Shown here: positions 53,157 through 63,076 of the stretch, in pieces
Layout: every line of letters begins with the position of its first letter
Numbering within the stretch: the stretch's first letter is position 1
Origin: Elusimicrobiota bacterium
Lineage (GTDB): Bacteria; Elusimicrobiota; UBA5214; JBBAAG01
Length of the DNA: 64,000 nt
Reading direction: 5' to 3'
NCBI GenBank assembly: GCA_041658405.1
Contig: JBBAAG010000008.1
Coordinates: 1 to 64,000 of the forward strand
Program-made: the position numbers and the translations under genes
The notes under the pieces: generated by a model
The model's database searches: none
Told to the model about the DNA's origin: nothing
What the model saw: the letters and a program-made list of their open reading frames with translations, nothing else

Positions 53157-53945
53157 ATGAAAGTCATTGCGGTTGCCAACCAAAAAGGCGGGGTGGGGAA
53201 AACCACAACTGCTGTTAATATAGCAGCGTATATGTCATACTTCGGGAGACAAGTGTTATTGATAGATATTGACCCGCAGGGGAATGCTAGTTCCGGGGTT
53301 GGTATGGATAAAGTTAATCTTAAGGCAAGTGTTTATGATGTACTCCTCGAAAGTACGGAGATAAAAGATGCGGTGAAGCCTACTGCGCATGATTGGTTAG
53401 ACGTTCTTCCCGCGAATATTGACCTTACCGGTGCGGAGATTGAACTGGTGAACGTTATTGCCCGGGAGACAAGGTTACGAAAAAAAATTGAGGCAGTAAC
53501 AAAATTGTACGATTACGTTATTATCGACTGCCCGCCGTCATTAGGATTATTGACATTGAACGCGCTTACCGCAGCGGATAGTATTTTGATACCCATACAA
53601 TGCGAATTTTATGCGTTGGAAGGGCTAGCGCAGTTGTTACAGACAATTGAACTGATAAAAGGGCATCTTAACCCAAAACTTGAGGTTGAGGGTGTGGCAT
53701 TAACGATGTACGACGGGAGGTCAAATCTCTATAACCAGGTACGGGAAGAAGTGAAAAAGTATTTTGAAGCGAAAGTATATACCACAATAATACCGAGAAA
53801 CGTAAGGTTGGCGGAAGCGCCGAGTTACGGGAAAACTATTCTTGAGTATGACCCGTCTTCCCGCGGGGGTAAGGCGTATGAGAACTTAACCCGGGAAGTT
53901 TTGGGTGTGCCTATGGAAGAAGAACAGTTGTCGTTAGGTTTGTGA
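53157..53945 (+). CDS. parA: ParA/Soj family chromosome partitioning ATPase
   Basis: The 262-residue product has the deviant Walker A motif in VANQKGGVGKTTTAVNIAA, switch I in DIDPQGNASSGVG and the DCPPSLGLLTLNAL motif. ParA ATPases move the origin region on nucleoid DNA together with ParB. No parB lies next to it in the window; the next gene is homoserine dehydrogenase. The start ATG lacks a strong ribosome-binding site. Confidence 0.93.
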   Translation: MKVIAVANQKGGVGKTTTAVNIAAYMSYFGRQVLLIDIDPQGNASSGVGMDKVNLKASVYDVLLESTEIKDAVKPTAHDWLDVLPANIDLTGAEIELVNVIARETRLRKKIEAVTKLYDYVIIDCPPSLGLLTLNALTAADSILIPIQCEFYALEGLAQLLQTIELIKGHLNPKLEVEGVALTMYDGRSNLYNQVREEVKKYFEAKVYTTIIPRNVRLAEAPSYGKTILEYDPSSRGGKAYENLTREVLGVPMEEEQLSLGL

Positions 53946-53961
53946 AAGGATAAATTTTTTT

Positions 53962-55254
53962 ATGCCAGTAAAAATTGGGTTGGTTGGATGCGGGACTGTT
54001 GGAATGTCTGTCCTAAAAATATTGCATACCAACCCTGGGTTGATTGAGGATCGGGTTGGGGATAAGATTGTAGTAAAAACTGTGTGTGATAAACGCGTGA
54101 ACGAGTTGGAAGATATTAAGAAGTACGCGAAGGATGCGATACTTACGGATGATTATAAAAAAATAGTGTCTGACCCGGAGATAAGTTTGGTAGTAGAACT
54201 TGTTGGGGGGTATACCATTGCAAAAGATGTTGTTATGGAATCCCTGCGTGCGGGGAAACAGGTGGCAACCGCGAATAAAGCGTTGATTGCAACGTACTGG
54301 AATGAAATATTTTCTACCGCAAAAAAGTATAAAGCATTGATTTATTTTGAAGCAAGCGTTGCAGCGGGTGTACCTGTGATCCAGGCGTTGAATGAAGGGC
54401 TCGCAGCTAACCGTATAGAGTCAATCACCGGGATACTTAATGGTACAACGAATTATATTCTTTCCGCGATGTCGCGGGACGGAAAAAGTTTTGCTTCCGC
54501 GTTGAAAGAAGCTCAGAAGGCCGGGTTTGCAGAAGCTGATCCCACACTGGATATTGAAGGGCATGATACTAAACAAAAACTGTCAATCCTATCCTCACTT
54601 GCTTATGATAACTGGGTACCGCCGGATAAGATTTATTGCGAAGGTATTACCGGTATTGATGTTATTGACCTTAAATTCGCGAAGGAAGAGTTCGGGTTAA
54701 CCTTAAAACTTCTCGGGGTGACAAAATTCGCGAATGGTAAACTTGAATCATGGGTCCGCCCGACTTTTATACAGGAAACTCATATGATGTCACGGATTGA
54801 GAATGAGTATAACGGTATACTCATAAAAGGCGATGCTGCGGGGGATGTAATGTTTTACGGCCGTGGCGCAGGCGGTGATGCCGCAGCCAGCGGTGTGTTG
54901 TCCGATATAATATACCTCGCACGGAATGTTGTGCATGAAACCGCTGAAAAAATGCCGTATGTGATGTATAACGAACGAAAACTTAATTTCTTGCCGATTG
55001 AAGATAGTGAAGGCGAATATTTTCTTAGGTTTACCACTGTTGACCGGCCGGGTGTACTTGCAAAAATATCAGGTGCGTTAGGTGAGAATAATGTGTCAAT
55101 AGCGTCATGTTTCCAGCGCGCGATTGGTTCTACGGTACCGATATTTGTTACCACGCATAAAACTAAAGAGGGTAATATCCGTAAAGCCATGGCGTGTATT
55201 GACAACCTTCCTATTGTACGGTCAAAAACTGTAGTGTACCGTATTGAAGATTGA
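53962..55254 (+). CDS. hom: Homoserine dehydrogenase
   Basis: The 430-residue enzyme has an N-terminal NAD(P)-binding domain (KIGLVGCGTVGMSVLKIL), the catalytic domain with the conserved SITGILNGTTNYILSAM and EADPTLDIEGHDTKQKLSIL, and a C-terminal ACT domain (YFLRFTTVDRPGVLAKISGA). It reduces aspartate semialdehyde to homoserine; the ACT domain suggests feedback by threonine. Threonine synthase (58846-59976) lies downstream, with two unrelated genes between. It is 16 bases after parA. Confidence 0.97.
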   Translation: MPVKIGLVGCGTVGMSVLKILHTNPGLIEDRVGDKIVVKTVCDKRVNELEDIKKYAKDAILTDDYKKIVSDPEISLVVELVGGYTIAKDVVMESLRAGKQVATANKALIATYWNEIFSTAKKYKALIYFEASVAAGVPVIQALNEGLAANRIESITGILNGTTNYILSAMSRDGKSFASALKEAQKAGFAEADPTLDIEGHDTKQKLSILSSLAYDNWVPPDKIYCEGITGIDVIDLKFAKEEFGLTLKLLGVTKFANGKLESWVRPTFIQETHMMSRIENEYNGILIKGDAAGDVMFYGRGAGGDAAASGVLSDIIYLARNVVHETAEKMPYVMYNERKLNFLPIEDSEGEYFLRFTTVDRPGVLAKISGALGENNVSIASCFQRAIGSTVPIFVTTHKTKEGNIRKAMACIDNLPIVRSKTVVYRIED

Positions 55255-55267
55255 TGTTTAATTACCG

Positions 55268-56503
55268 ATGCCAAACTTGTTGAATTCCCACTTATCCGCA
55301 GGTGCTGCATCACGGAAAGTGCTGGTAATACTACGCTGGCTTATCATAGCGGTTATTGCGGTGATGATGTTTTATTCACCGGTTATCAAGAATAAATCCA
55401 ATATTCTTCCATTAATTTTGTTGTTATCTGTATATATCGCTACAAACCTTGGGTTGATGATGATAGACGAGAAAATGGTTAACCGCAAGGTTATTACTAC
55501 CGCAATATTTGTGGTTGACGTTATTCTTGTATCGTTGAGTATATATTTAACACACGGGTTCGCAACTGATCTTTACTTAATATATTTCATAATAATCTTT
55601 ATGGCGGGCAGCGGGCAGGATGTTAAGTACGCAATACCTATGGCGTTAATTGCGGCGGTAGTATACGGCGTATTGTTGTTAAGCCGTGGGAATGTTGAGT
55701 TAATCTCCTCACCGGGTGTACTTATACGTGTGCCATTCATTTTTGTGGTATCCCTATCCTTTTTGTTTTACGCACAGCGTGAACGCGAGAAAATTGTTGA
55801 GAAAATGGAAAAACTCGATAAAATGTCATTAGTCGGCGAGATGGTCGCCGGGATTATGCATGAACTTAATACGCCGTTGACACGGATTGTGGGATTTACC
55901 GACGTACTATCCTCCGCAAAGGATATTAAAGAAAAAGAGTTTATCCTCTCGAAACTTACCCGTGACGCTGCACAGGCTAAGGCTGTGATACTGTCAATCT
56001 CAAAGTTTATGTATCAGGGACGGCCGGAACTAAAGGAAGTTACTATAGATGAAATCATTGATTCCGCGTTTAATATGGCAGCGGATCAGTTGAAACTTGA
56101 ACATATTGAAGTAGAAAAAGTTTATACTGTTCCCCCCGTAAAAATTGTAGTGGATACCGGGCAGATACAACAGGTGATGATGAACCTTATCAATAACGCA
56201 AGGCATGCAGTTAAAAATTTTGATACCGCCGGTACTGGCAAAAAAATTGTTGTTTCCACTACACAACATGGGCACCGGGTGAGTGTTAAGTTTTATAATA
56301 CCGGCCCTGTAATACCTCAAGAAAGTATGGAGAGGTTATTTGAACCGTTCTTCACAACAAAAAAGAGGGGTGAGGGTACCGGCCTCGGGCTTGCAATATG
56401 TTATAGAATAATGAAGAATAATGGCGGGAGTATAACTATAAAAAACGCGGGGGATGGTACGGGTGTGGAGGTTATATTGACATTACCCTCTGTGGGGGGT
56501 TAG
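55268..56503 (+). CDS. Multi-pass membrane sensor histidine kinase
   Basis: The 411-residue protein has six or so membrane segments in the first 190 residues, then a short coiled coil, a HisKA domain with the histidine in GIMHELNTPLTRI, and an ATPase domain with NLINNARHAVKNF and GEGTGLGLAICYRIM. No receiver or sensor domain is seen, so ligand or membrane signals would be sensed by the transmembrane part. It starts 13 bases after hom and is followed within two bases by the heparinase-like gene, whose control it may share. Confidence 0.92.
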   Translation: MPNLLNSHLSAGAASRKVLVILRWLIIAVIAVMMFYSPVIKNKSNILPLILLLSVYIATNLGLMMIDEKMVNRKVITTAIFVVDVILVSLSIYLTHGFATDLYLIYFIIIFMAGSGQDVKYAIPMALIAAVVYGVLLLSRGNVELISSPGVLIRVPFIFVVSLSFLFYAQREREKIVEKMEKLDKMSLVGEMVAGIMHELNTPLTRIVGFTDVLSSAKDIKEKEFILSKLTRDAAQAKAVILSISKFMYQGRPELKEVTIDEIIDSAFNMAADQLKLEHIEVEKVYTVPPVKIVVDTGQIQQVMMNLINNARHAVKNFDTAGTGKKIVVSTTQHGHRVSVKFYNTGPVIPQESMERLFEPFFTTKKRGEGTGLGLAICYRIMKNNGGSITIKNAGDGTGVEVILTLPSVGG

Positions 56504-56505
56504 TA

Positions 56506-58806
56506 TTGAGACAAAATAGTATTCGCGCCGTATTCTTAGGCGGTATCTTAGGGATGTTTGTTTTTACTTCACTAACTAACGTATTGGCGGAAAATGTGTA
56601 TCCAAGATTGTATTTTAGCAAGAATGATGTCAGCAGGTTTCAACAGTCATCGTTTGTTTTAGCAGAAGAGCTTCTCACTAAAACATCGTTCCAGATAACG
56701 TTTATGTCGCGGAAAGAAGTATTCCCGTTTGTCCCTACCGAAATAAGGATATCCACACCGCCTTTTGAGGGTTATGCCGGGCAGTATCCTTACTGGACCG
56801 CAATGTCGGGTGAAATATTGTCTAATATTCAAAACCTGGCATTCAGTTACTACCTAACTGGTGATACAAAGTTTGCGGATAAAACTAAAGAACAGTTATT
56901 GGCGTTATGTTCATGGTCGTCATGGAACGAGTATGCCGGGGTTCCGAGTTTGTCCAACTGCCATTTTATTATGGCATCAACGTTCGCATATGATATTCTG
57001 TATGCCTATCTTGCTGAAGATGAACGCGTGCGTATCCGCACGGCAATAGCAAAGCTTGGCTGTGAACCTTTGTATACCCGCGGATTACAGAAGGTGTATC
57101 ATAACATCACTGCATTCCAGTATGTAGCGTTAGGTATCGGCGGGCTTGCGCTTGTGGGTGAGGATCCAAATGCGGTGAAGTATATCGCAATGGCGAAAGA
57201 GTATGCGTTGTGGTTCCTTGATCAGTGTATGTCTTCATCTAACTTTGAAGGGTTGACCTATACTGACTACGTGATACAGAACCTGTTACATTTAGCAGCA
57301 GCATTGAAAAATGTTGTGAATGACGATACGTTATTTCAACATAAGTACGTATCTGAAATCCTGCCCGTATTGCCGTTATACTTCCTAAGCCCGGATGGAA
57401 AATCAATGTCTAACTTCGGGGATGCTGCCCGGGATAATGTGTATTTTGGGATTACCATGAAAATTATTTACCAGTACCTTAACAACAACGGGTATGCTGG
57501 ATGGTACCTCAAAAAAACCGGGCTGGATAAAAAGGATGTGTACATCAATGCATCACGCGGTGTGCCGGATAAGTTTTATCATTCCAACCGTTTGGTTACT
57601 ACACCGGAAGGTAATTTATCGTTAGCAAGGAAGTTTAATAACATCGGGTGGGTGTCAATGAAGTCGGACTGGACAGATAATGGGTCATGGCTTGTGTTTA
57701 TCAGTGGTGACTCGCGGTTGGACCACAGTCATTTTGATACGAATAGTTTTATCCTTAACGTTGCAGGGGATTGGTTGCTAACCGATCCGGGATACCGTGA
57801 TTCATCAAAAGGATGGACTACTCCGGAGTATCCGCCGCAGGTGTATACCATACAGTCCGTAGGACATAATTCTGTGCAGGTGAATAGTGTAGGGCAAAAG
57901 TTTAAAGGTAGGGGTAAGGTTACCGAATTTTTCGATTCGCCGTTTTATGCGTATACTCAAGGCGATGCTGCAGGGGCGTATAGCGAAGATATATTGACAA
58001 AGTATTTGCGTAGTATTATACACGTGAGGACAGGTAATTACTTCCTCATTGTAGACCAGTTGCAGGCACAGGAACCGTCAAAGTTTGAATGTTTATTCCA
58101 TAAAGATAAGGATGCTGTCCTGAAAACCCGGGGTGATGGGTTTAGTATCAACAAAAAAGTTGCGGGTGTGGATATAAAAATTCTTGAACCCAAAGGTGTT
58201 AACCTGGAAACAACTGTATTCCCCGGTGCGGAACGCTATGGCGAGTATATGGTAGTAAGTAATAAACAAAATACCGAAGAACTTGTTTTTGTTACGTTGA
58301 TGGTTCCGTATATTATAGGTTCTACGGAGATTGTAAAAGTTGTGCTAGAGAAATGCGTTACAACCGAGGAGTACGCAGCTTTTGAGCTTAAGTCCGGTGA
58401 GAATAAGGATTATGTACTGCTTAACTTTAAGCCTGCGGGTGAGGTTGTTACACAAGAGAGTATTATGTGTGATGGGAATAATGCGTATGTTCAACTGGAC
58501 AAAAATGGAAATCTAACTAAATGCGTGATGGTCAACGGTAAGAAACTGATATTTGAAAAAATTGTGATGGTTATATTTACAGTCCCGCGGTGTTCGATAT
58601 CTCTGAATAATACACCCCGAGGGGTGGAGGGCGGGTTTAGCCTTCCGGAGAATACCGGGGTACAGGTGTTTCTCCCAAACCTTAAAGAATTCCGGGTTGG
58701 TAATGATAAAATTGACTTAATTAAAATGTATGATAAACGCAGCGGGATATTAACATTATCCCTGCCATCCGGGGAACATAGTTTTTCTGGTATATATAAT
58801 GAATAA
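56506..58806 (+). CDS. Heparinase II/III-like polysaccharide lyase
   Basis: The 766-residue product has a signal peptide (AVFLGGILGMFVFTSLTNVL) and a helical (alpha/alpha toroid) N-terminal domain, then the heparinase II/III-like C-terminal domain with the DHSHFDTNSFIL motif, LTDPGYRDSSKGWT and GHNSVQVNS. The family cleaves acidic or uronic acid-containing polysaccharides by beta elimination. The likely active residues are His and Tyr in those motifs. The start is TTG at 56506, two bases after the upstream stop; no clear ribosome-binding site other than GGGGGG upstream, which overlaps the previous stop. Confidence 0.85.
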   Translation: MRQNSIRAVFLGGILGMFVFTSLTNVLAENVYPRLYFSKNDVSRFQQSSFVLAEELLTKTSFQITFMSRKEVFPFVPTEIRISTPPFEGYAGQYPYWTAMSGEILSNIQNLAFSYYLTGDTKFADKTKEQLLALCSWSSWNEYAGVPSLSNCHFIMASTFAYDILYAYLAEDERVRIRTAIAKLGCEPLYTRGLQKVYHNITAFQYVALGIGGLALVGEDPNAVKYIAMAKEYALWFLDQCMSSSNFEGLTYTDYVIQNLLHLAAALKNVVNDDTLFQHKYVSEILPVLPLYFLSPDGKSMSNFGDAARDNVYFGITMKIIYQYLNNNGYAGWYLKKTGLDKKDVYINASRGVPDKFYHSNRLVTTPEGNLSLARKFNNIGWVSMKSDWTDNGSWLVFISGDSRLDHSHFDTNSFILNVAGDWLLTDPGYRDSSKGWTTPEYPPQVYTIQSVGHNSVQVNSVGQKFKGRGKVTEFFDSPFYAYTQGDAAGAYSEDILTKYLRSIIHVRTGNYFLIVDQLQAQEPSKFECLFHKDKDAVLKTRGDGFSINKKVAGVDIKILEPKGVNLETTVFPGAERYGEYMVVSNKQNTEELVFVTLMVPYIIGSTEIVKVVLEKCVTTEEYAAFELKSGENKDYVLLNFKPAGEVVTQESIMCDGNNAYVQLDKNGNLTKCVMVNGKKLIFEKIVMVIFTVPRCSISLNNTPRGVEGGFSLPENTGVQVFLPNLKEFRVGNDKIDLIKMYDKRSGILTLSLPSGEHSFSGIYNE

Positions 58807-58845
58807 ATGGTAATAAATATTTTTTTATAAGGAGAGTTAACTAAA

Positions 58846-59976
58846 ATGAAGAACGCGTATCTCGGGATTATTAACCGTTACCGCAAGTATTTACCCGTGG
58901 ATGATAACACGCCGGTAGTGACCCTGTACGAAGGTAATACAGCGTTGATTGAAGCTAAGAATATATCAAAAAAATTGTTTAACAATGCAGTACGCGTATT
59001 TCTTAAATGCGAAGGGTTTAATCCTACAGGATCGTTTAAGGACCGCGGGATGACACTTGCAATCTCAAAAGCTGTGGAGGAAGGGAGTAAAGCTGTTATC
59101 TGTGCATCAACAGGGAATACATCGGCATCCGCAGCAGCGTATTCCGCTGTGGCTGGGCTTAAATGCGCAGTATTGATACCCTCGGGTGCGATTGCTCTGG
59201 GGAAACTGTCCCAAGCTTTAATGCACGGGGCGGTGGTTGTGCCGGTGGATGGGAATTTTGATGTCGCTCTTACAATGGTACGCGAGATTGTGAAGAAGTA
59301 TCCTTTAACCTTGGTTAATTCACTTAACCCATACCGTATTGAAGGACAAAAAACCGGTGCGTTTGAAATTGTAGATTTTTTAACGAGTTATATCGATGAA
59401 GGTGTAAATATATTCCCGGATTACCAGTTTATGCCCGTAGGGAATGCCGGGAATATTACAGCATACTGGAAAGGGTATAAGGAATACCAAAAGTTGTTTG
59501 GGTTACCGATAACACAGTTACCTAAGATGATGGGGTACCAGGCAGCGGGTTCCGCGCCGATAGTTATAGGTAAGCCCGTAGAGAAACCGGAAACACTGGC
59601 TACAGCGATACGGATCGGTAATCCTGCATCGTGGAAACAGGCAGTGGATGCCCGGGATGAGTCCGGAGGGGTAATTGAAGCTGTTACTGATGACGAAATT
59701 GTTGAAGCGTATAAATTATTGGCGGGAAGCGAAGGCGTGTTTTGTGAACCGGCATCTGCAGCGTCAGTTGCAGGGTTGATCAAGAAAAGTAAGGACGGGT
59801 ATTTTAAAGCAGTACCTGAAAAACAAAGAGGGAAAAAGAAAAGTGTGCCTATAGCAGTGTGTATCCTAACAGGTCATGGGTTGAAGGATCCTGAACGCGC
59901 AATAAAATCAACTGCTGTGGATTTAAAACCTGTGAAACCTGATATTGATGCTATCATTAAGGCTATTGGGTTGTGA
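58846..59976 (+). CDS. thrC: Threonine synthase
   Basis: The 376-residue PLP enzyme carries the lysine motif FNPTGSFKDRGMTLAISKA, the phosphate-binding ASTGNTSASAAAY, and VGNAGNITAYWKG. It converts O-phosphohomoserine to threonine, the last step of the threonine pathway whose homoserine step is encoded by hom upstream. A homoserine kinase is not seen in this window. A GGAGAG sequence precedes the ATG. Confidence 0.96.
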   Translation: MKNAYLGIINRYRKYLPVDDNTPVVTLYEGNTALIEAKNISKKLFNNAVRVFLKCEGFNPTGSFKDRGMTLAISKAVEEGSKAVICASTGNTSASAAAYSAVAGLKCAVLIPSGAIALGKLSQALMHGAVVVPVDGNFDVALTMVREIVKKYPLTLVNSLNPYRIEGQKTGAFEIVDFLTSYIDEGVNIFPDYQFMPVGNAGNITAYWKGYKEYQKLFGLPITQLPKMMGYQAAGSAPIVIGKPVEKPETLATAIRIGNPASWKQAVDARDESGGVIEAVTDDEIVEAYKLLAGSEGVFCEPASAASVAGLIKKSKDGYFKAVPEKQRGKKKSVPIAVCILTGHGLKDPERAIKSTAVDLKPVKPDIDAIIKAIGL

Positions 59977-60024
59977 TAAATATTTTTTAGGAAATTAATT
60001 TGAAGAGAAGGAGAATTATTTTTT

Positions 60025-60330
60025 ATGGCAGAAAATCAACCGGAACAAAAAAAAGGTGAGATACAAATACAACTAGATGAACAAACTGCGCAGGGTGTGT
60101 ATGTAAACCTCGCAATGATAACGCATACTGACGCCGAATTTGTGATAGACCTTTTGTATCTCCAGCCTCAGGCGCCGCAAGCAAAAGTACGAGCCCGCGC
60201 AATAACGTCGCCTGTACATGCAAAACGGTTACTCCGCGCGTTACAGGAAAATGTTAATAAGTATGAATCAAAGTTTGGTGTGATAAACGAGCCGCAGAAC
60301 GTTCCTTCACGTCCTATGGGCATGGCGTAA
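60025..60330 (+). CDS. DUF3467 protein
   Basis: The 101-residue product has the DUF3467 pattern: QGVYVNLAMITHTDAEFVID then LLYLQPQAPQAKVRARAITS and SPVHAKRLLRALQENVNKYE. Function is unknown; members are small single-domain proteins found in many bacteria. GAGAAGGAG precedes the ATG. It is followed by cinA four bases later. Confidence 0.88.
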   Translation: MAENQPEQKKGEIQIQLDEQTAQGVYVNLAMITHTDAEFVIDLLYLQPQAPQAKVRARAITSPVHAKRLLRALQENVNKYESKFGVINEPQNVPSRPMGMA

Positions 60331-60334
60331 TAAG

Positions 60335-61591
60335 ATGAGGATCGAACTTATCTGCGTTGGCAGTGAGTTGTTAGTTGAAAAGGTTAACACCGATGCTCGG
60401 TTGATCGGTGAAAAGTTGCATACCATAGGTTTAGCGTTGTCACGCGTATCAACCGTTGGGGATGATATGGACGAAATGGTGAGCGTTTTGACGGACGCTA
60501 TTACACGGTCCGACCTCGTGATCTTAACCGGCGGATTAGGCCCTACTTTTGATGATTTTACACGTGAAGCTGTTGCGAAAGTGCTTAACCGCAAGCTAAT
60601 ATTTAACCGTGAAGCTATGCAGATGATCGCAGCTTTATTTGCTAAACGTAACCGCGAGATGCCAAAAATTAATGAACGCCAGGCGTATGTTATCGACGGG
60701 GGGACGGTATTAATTAATCCCGCGGGTACTGCTCCTGGGCAGGCAGTTGAGTTTAAGTCACAAGGGAAAGTAAAGGCAGTAATCCTTCTCCCCGGCCCGC
60801 CTACCGAACTTAATTCAATGCTTAACACCAGCGCAGGGGTGTATCTAAAAGATAAGTACCGGCATGGGACCCGTAAAACGGTGGTATTCCATATTTTTGG
60901 TGAGGCGGAATCTGTGATTGATGAAATGATACGCCCGGTAGTTGATATGGAACGCAAGTTCGAGAGTGAAATGTTAACATTTGGTATTCTCGCGCATCGC
61001 GGGATAATCGATGTTAAATATACAGTAGCCGGGGATAATGAGTTGATGGTAGATAATCTTGTTAATAAAGTTAGGAAAGAGTTATTGGGTGTCATCGGGG
61101 GTATGGTGTATGGAGAGGATGGGCAAACCCTGGAGTCTGTCACCGCGAACTTGCTTCTAAAACACAAGAAAACTGTTGCTGTTGCTGAATCGTGTACTGC
61201 CGGGATGATAGCTTCTAAACTTACTTCCGTAGCGGGGAGTTCAATATACTTTAAGGGCGGGATTATTGCATACGATAATTCTGTGAAGACCGGGTTACTG
61301 GGTGTAACAGATGATGCGCTTAATACTCACGGCGCGGTCTCCGAAGAAGTGGCGTTACAGATGGCACGCGGGGTGAAACAAAAAATAGGTACTACCTGCG
61401 CGGTGGCAACTACCGGAATTGCGGGGCCCGGCGGGGGTACAAAAGAAAAGCCTGTGGGGTTAGTATATATCGGTATGGTTATTGATGATAAGGAGTATGT
61501 TGATAAATTCCAGTTTTTTGGGGTGCGTAACGACCTGCGGGAACGGTTTGCAATGGCAGCGCTTAATCTTTTACGTCAACGGTTATTATGA
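60335..61591 (+). CDS. cinA: CinA family protein, nicotinamide nucleotide amidase/pyrophosphatase
   Basis: The 418-residue product has an N-terminal MoCF-type domain (MRIELICVGSELLVEKVN, LTGGLGPTFDDFTREAVA) and a C-terminal CinA domain (VAVAESCTAGMIASKLTSVA, ATTGIAGPGGGTKEKPVGLV). The C-terminal domain deamidates NMN in NAD recycling, the N-terminal domain in some members cleaves ADP-ribose; CinA is also linked to competence. Full length is as expected. Confidence 0.95.
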   Translation: MRIELICVGSELLVEKVNTDARLIGEKLHTIGLALSRVSTVGDDMDEMVSVLTDAITRSDLVILTGGLGPTFDDFTREAVAKVLNRKLIFNREAMQMIAALFAKRNREMPKINERQAYVIDGGTVLINPAGTAPGQAVEFKSQGKVKAVILLPGPPTELNSMLNTSAGVYLKDKYRHGTRKTVVFHIFGEAESVIDEMIRPVVDMERKFESEMLTFGILAHRGIIDVKYTVAGDNELMVDNLVNKVRKELLGVIGGMVYGEDGQTLESVTANLLLKHKKTVAVAESCTAGMIASKLTSVAGSSIYFKGGIIAYDNSVKTGLLGVTDDALNTHGAVSEEVALQMARGVKQKIGTTCAVATTGIAGPGGGTKEKPVGLVYIGMVIDDKEYVDKFQFFGVRNDLRERFAMAALNLLRQRLL

Positions 61592-61675
61592 TATTTGTTC
61601 ACAAACGAAGAAGTTTATGCTAAAATTTGGAGGCATAAGATAGGCGGGTACATAGTACTAAGGAATGTATATTAA

Positions 61676-62575
61676 ATGGCTAGGTTTCGTTTCGTTGCCA
61701 GAAGATACGAAATACTGTTGACAGTATTAGCCGCTGTGTTGTCAATCAGCGTGGAAGTGTTCTCGCGGTGTAGTTCCATTGACCCGAGCAGGTTACCTGC
61801 TGCAGCAACGGTGATTACCGTTCCAAAACCTGTATCGTCAGTTTTGAAGAAAACGGATGGTAAACTTATACCTAAAACCCCGGCACAGAGTATAGCTGCC
61901 GTAAAATATATTGCATTAACTTTTGATGATGGGCCGCATCCTGAACTTACGGATAAACTTCTTGAAGTTTTACGCGGTGAGAAGGTTAAGGCAACTTTTT
62001 TTCTTGTTGGGCAGATGATTGAGTTGTATCCGAATATTACACGCGCGATGGTACAGGACGGGCATCAGGTGGCGAACCATACCTACAGCCATCCTAACCT
62101 TAATATGATAGATACGGAACAGCTGAATGACGAGCTTAGTTATACAAAATATTTGTTATCCAGTTACGGCGGGGTAAGGACTAATATTATCCGTCCGCCG
62201 GGTGGGAATTATAATTCTAATGTTTTAAAGTTCTGCGAGGTGTATGGTTATAAAATTGTTTTATGGACAATTTTTCCGCGGGATCATGAATCACCAAAAC
62301 CCGGGGTCATAGTAAAACGCGTAGTCAAAAATGCGCATGACGGCGGGATTATACTGATGCATTCCGGGATGAAGAATACGATTACCGCGTTACCCGAAAT
62401 TATAAGGAAACTTAAAAGTGAAGGGTATCGGTTTGTCACTGTGGATGAATTGATAGAAAAAAATCAGAAGAATAATGTTGCAAAAAATGCAGGTAAGAGC
62501 GGTAAGCTTTCTTATACCGCGCATTTATCACAAAAAACGTGTTTATCCACCCCGTGGCTGCTGCCTGCAGAGTAA
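61676..62575 (+). CDS. Polysaccharide deacetylase (NodB-like)
   Basis: The 299-residue product has an N-terminal anchor or signal region (LLTVLAAVLSISVEVF) and a NodB domain with ALTFDDGPHPE (catalytic Asp and metal Asp), ATFFLVG, and NHTYSHPN (metal histidines). The usual late motifs (RPPGGNYN and ILMHSG) are present. It probably removes acetyl groups from peptidoglycan or another wall or surface polysaccharide, outside the inner membrane. Confidence 0.92.
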   Translation: MARFRFVARRYEILLTVLAAVLSISVEVFSRCSSIDPSRLPAAATVITVPKPVSSVLKKTDGKLIPKTPAQSIAAVKYIALTFDDGPHPELTDKLLEVLRGEKVKATFFLVGQMIELYPNITRAMVQDGHQVANHTYSHPNLNMIDTEQLNDELSYTKYLLSSYGGVRTNIIRPPGGNYNSNVLKFCEVYGYKIVLWTIFPRDHESPKPGVIVKRVVKNAHDGGIILMHSGMKNTITALPEIIRKLKSEGYRFVTVDELIEKNQKNNVAKNAGKSGKLSYTAHLSQKTCLSTPWLLPAE

Positions 62576-62617
62576 GTTGATAAAAATTAAATAAATAGTT
62601 TTCTAATAAGGTGTTTT

Positions 62618-63076
62618 ATGGATATACAAAAAGTTTTGGGTGTGGATTATGGCACAAAACGTGTTGGCCTGGCAGTAAGCGATTATACTGCAACAATAGC
62701 GCAGTCACTGGAACTTATAGAGAAAAACAGTGCGTTATCTGCATCAGAAGGTGATAAAGTTGTGGTGGAGCGTATAAAGAGTATTGTTGAAACACAAAAG
62801 GTTAGTGCGATAGTTATCGGGTTTCCCCGGCATCTTGACGGGCGGGATGGAACTCTTGCCGGTACTATCCGCGCATTTGCGGAACAAGTGAAAACTGCAA
62901 TTAATGTGGAAGTAGTTTTTTGGGATGAGTGGCTGACAACTTCTGCTGCGGAGAAAGTGTTGATTTCTGCAAATGTTTCCCGTGAAAAACGTAAACAAAA
63001 GATTGATAAACTCGCAGCTACGGTGTTATTACAAAATTATCTTGATTCAAGAAAGAAGTTGGGTACGCAGAGATGA
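62618..63076 (+). CDS. ruvX: RuvX/YqgF pre-16S rRNA nuclease (Holliday junction resolvase fold)
   Basis: The 152-residue product has the RNase H-like fold motifs VLGVDYGTKRVGLAVSDY, VIGFPRHLDGRDG and WDEWLTTSAAE, with the acidic catalytic residues in each. YqgF processes the 5' end of 16S rRNA. Its last codons overlap the mltG start. Confidence 0.95.
   Translation: MDIQKVLGVDYGTKRVGLAVSDYTATIAQSLELIEKNSALSASEGDKVVVERIKSIVETQKVSAIVIGFPRHLDGRDGTLAGTIRAFAEQVKTAINVEVVFWDEWLTTSAAEKVLISANVSREKRKQKIDKLAATVLLQNYLDSRKKLGTQR

Noticed and set aside
60307..61167. Minus-strand open frame of 286 codons opposite cinA
   Set aside because: It lies fully opposite a well conserved CinA gene and has Ser/Thr/Pro-rich content typical of antisense frames.
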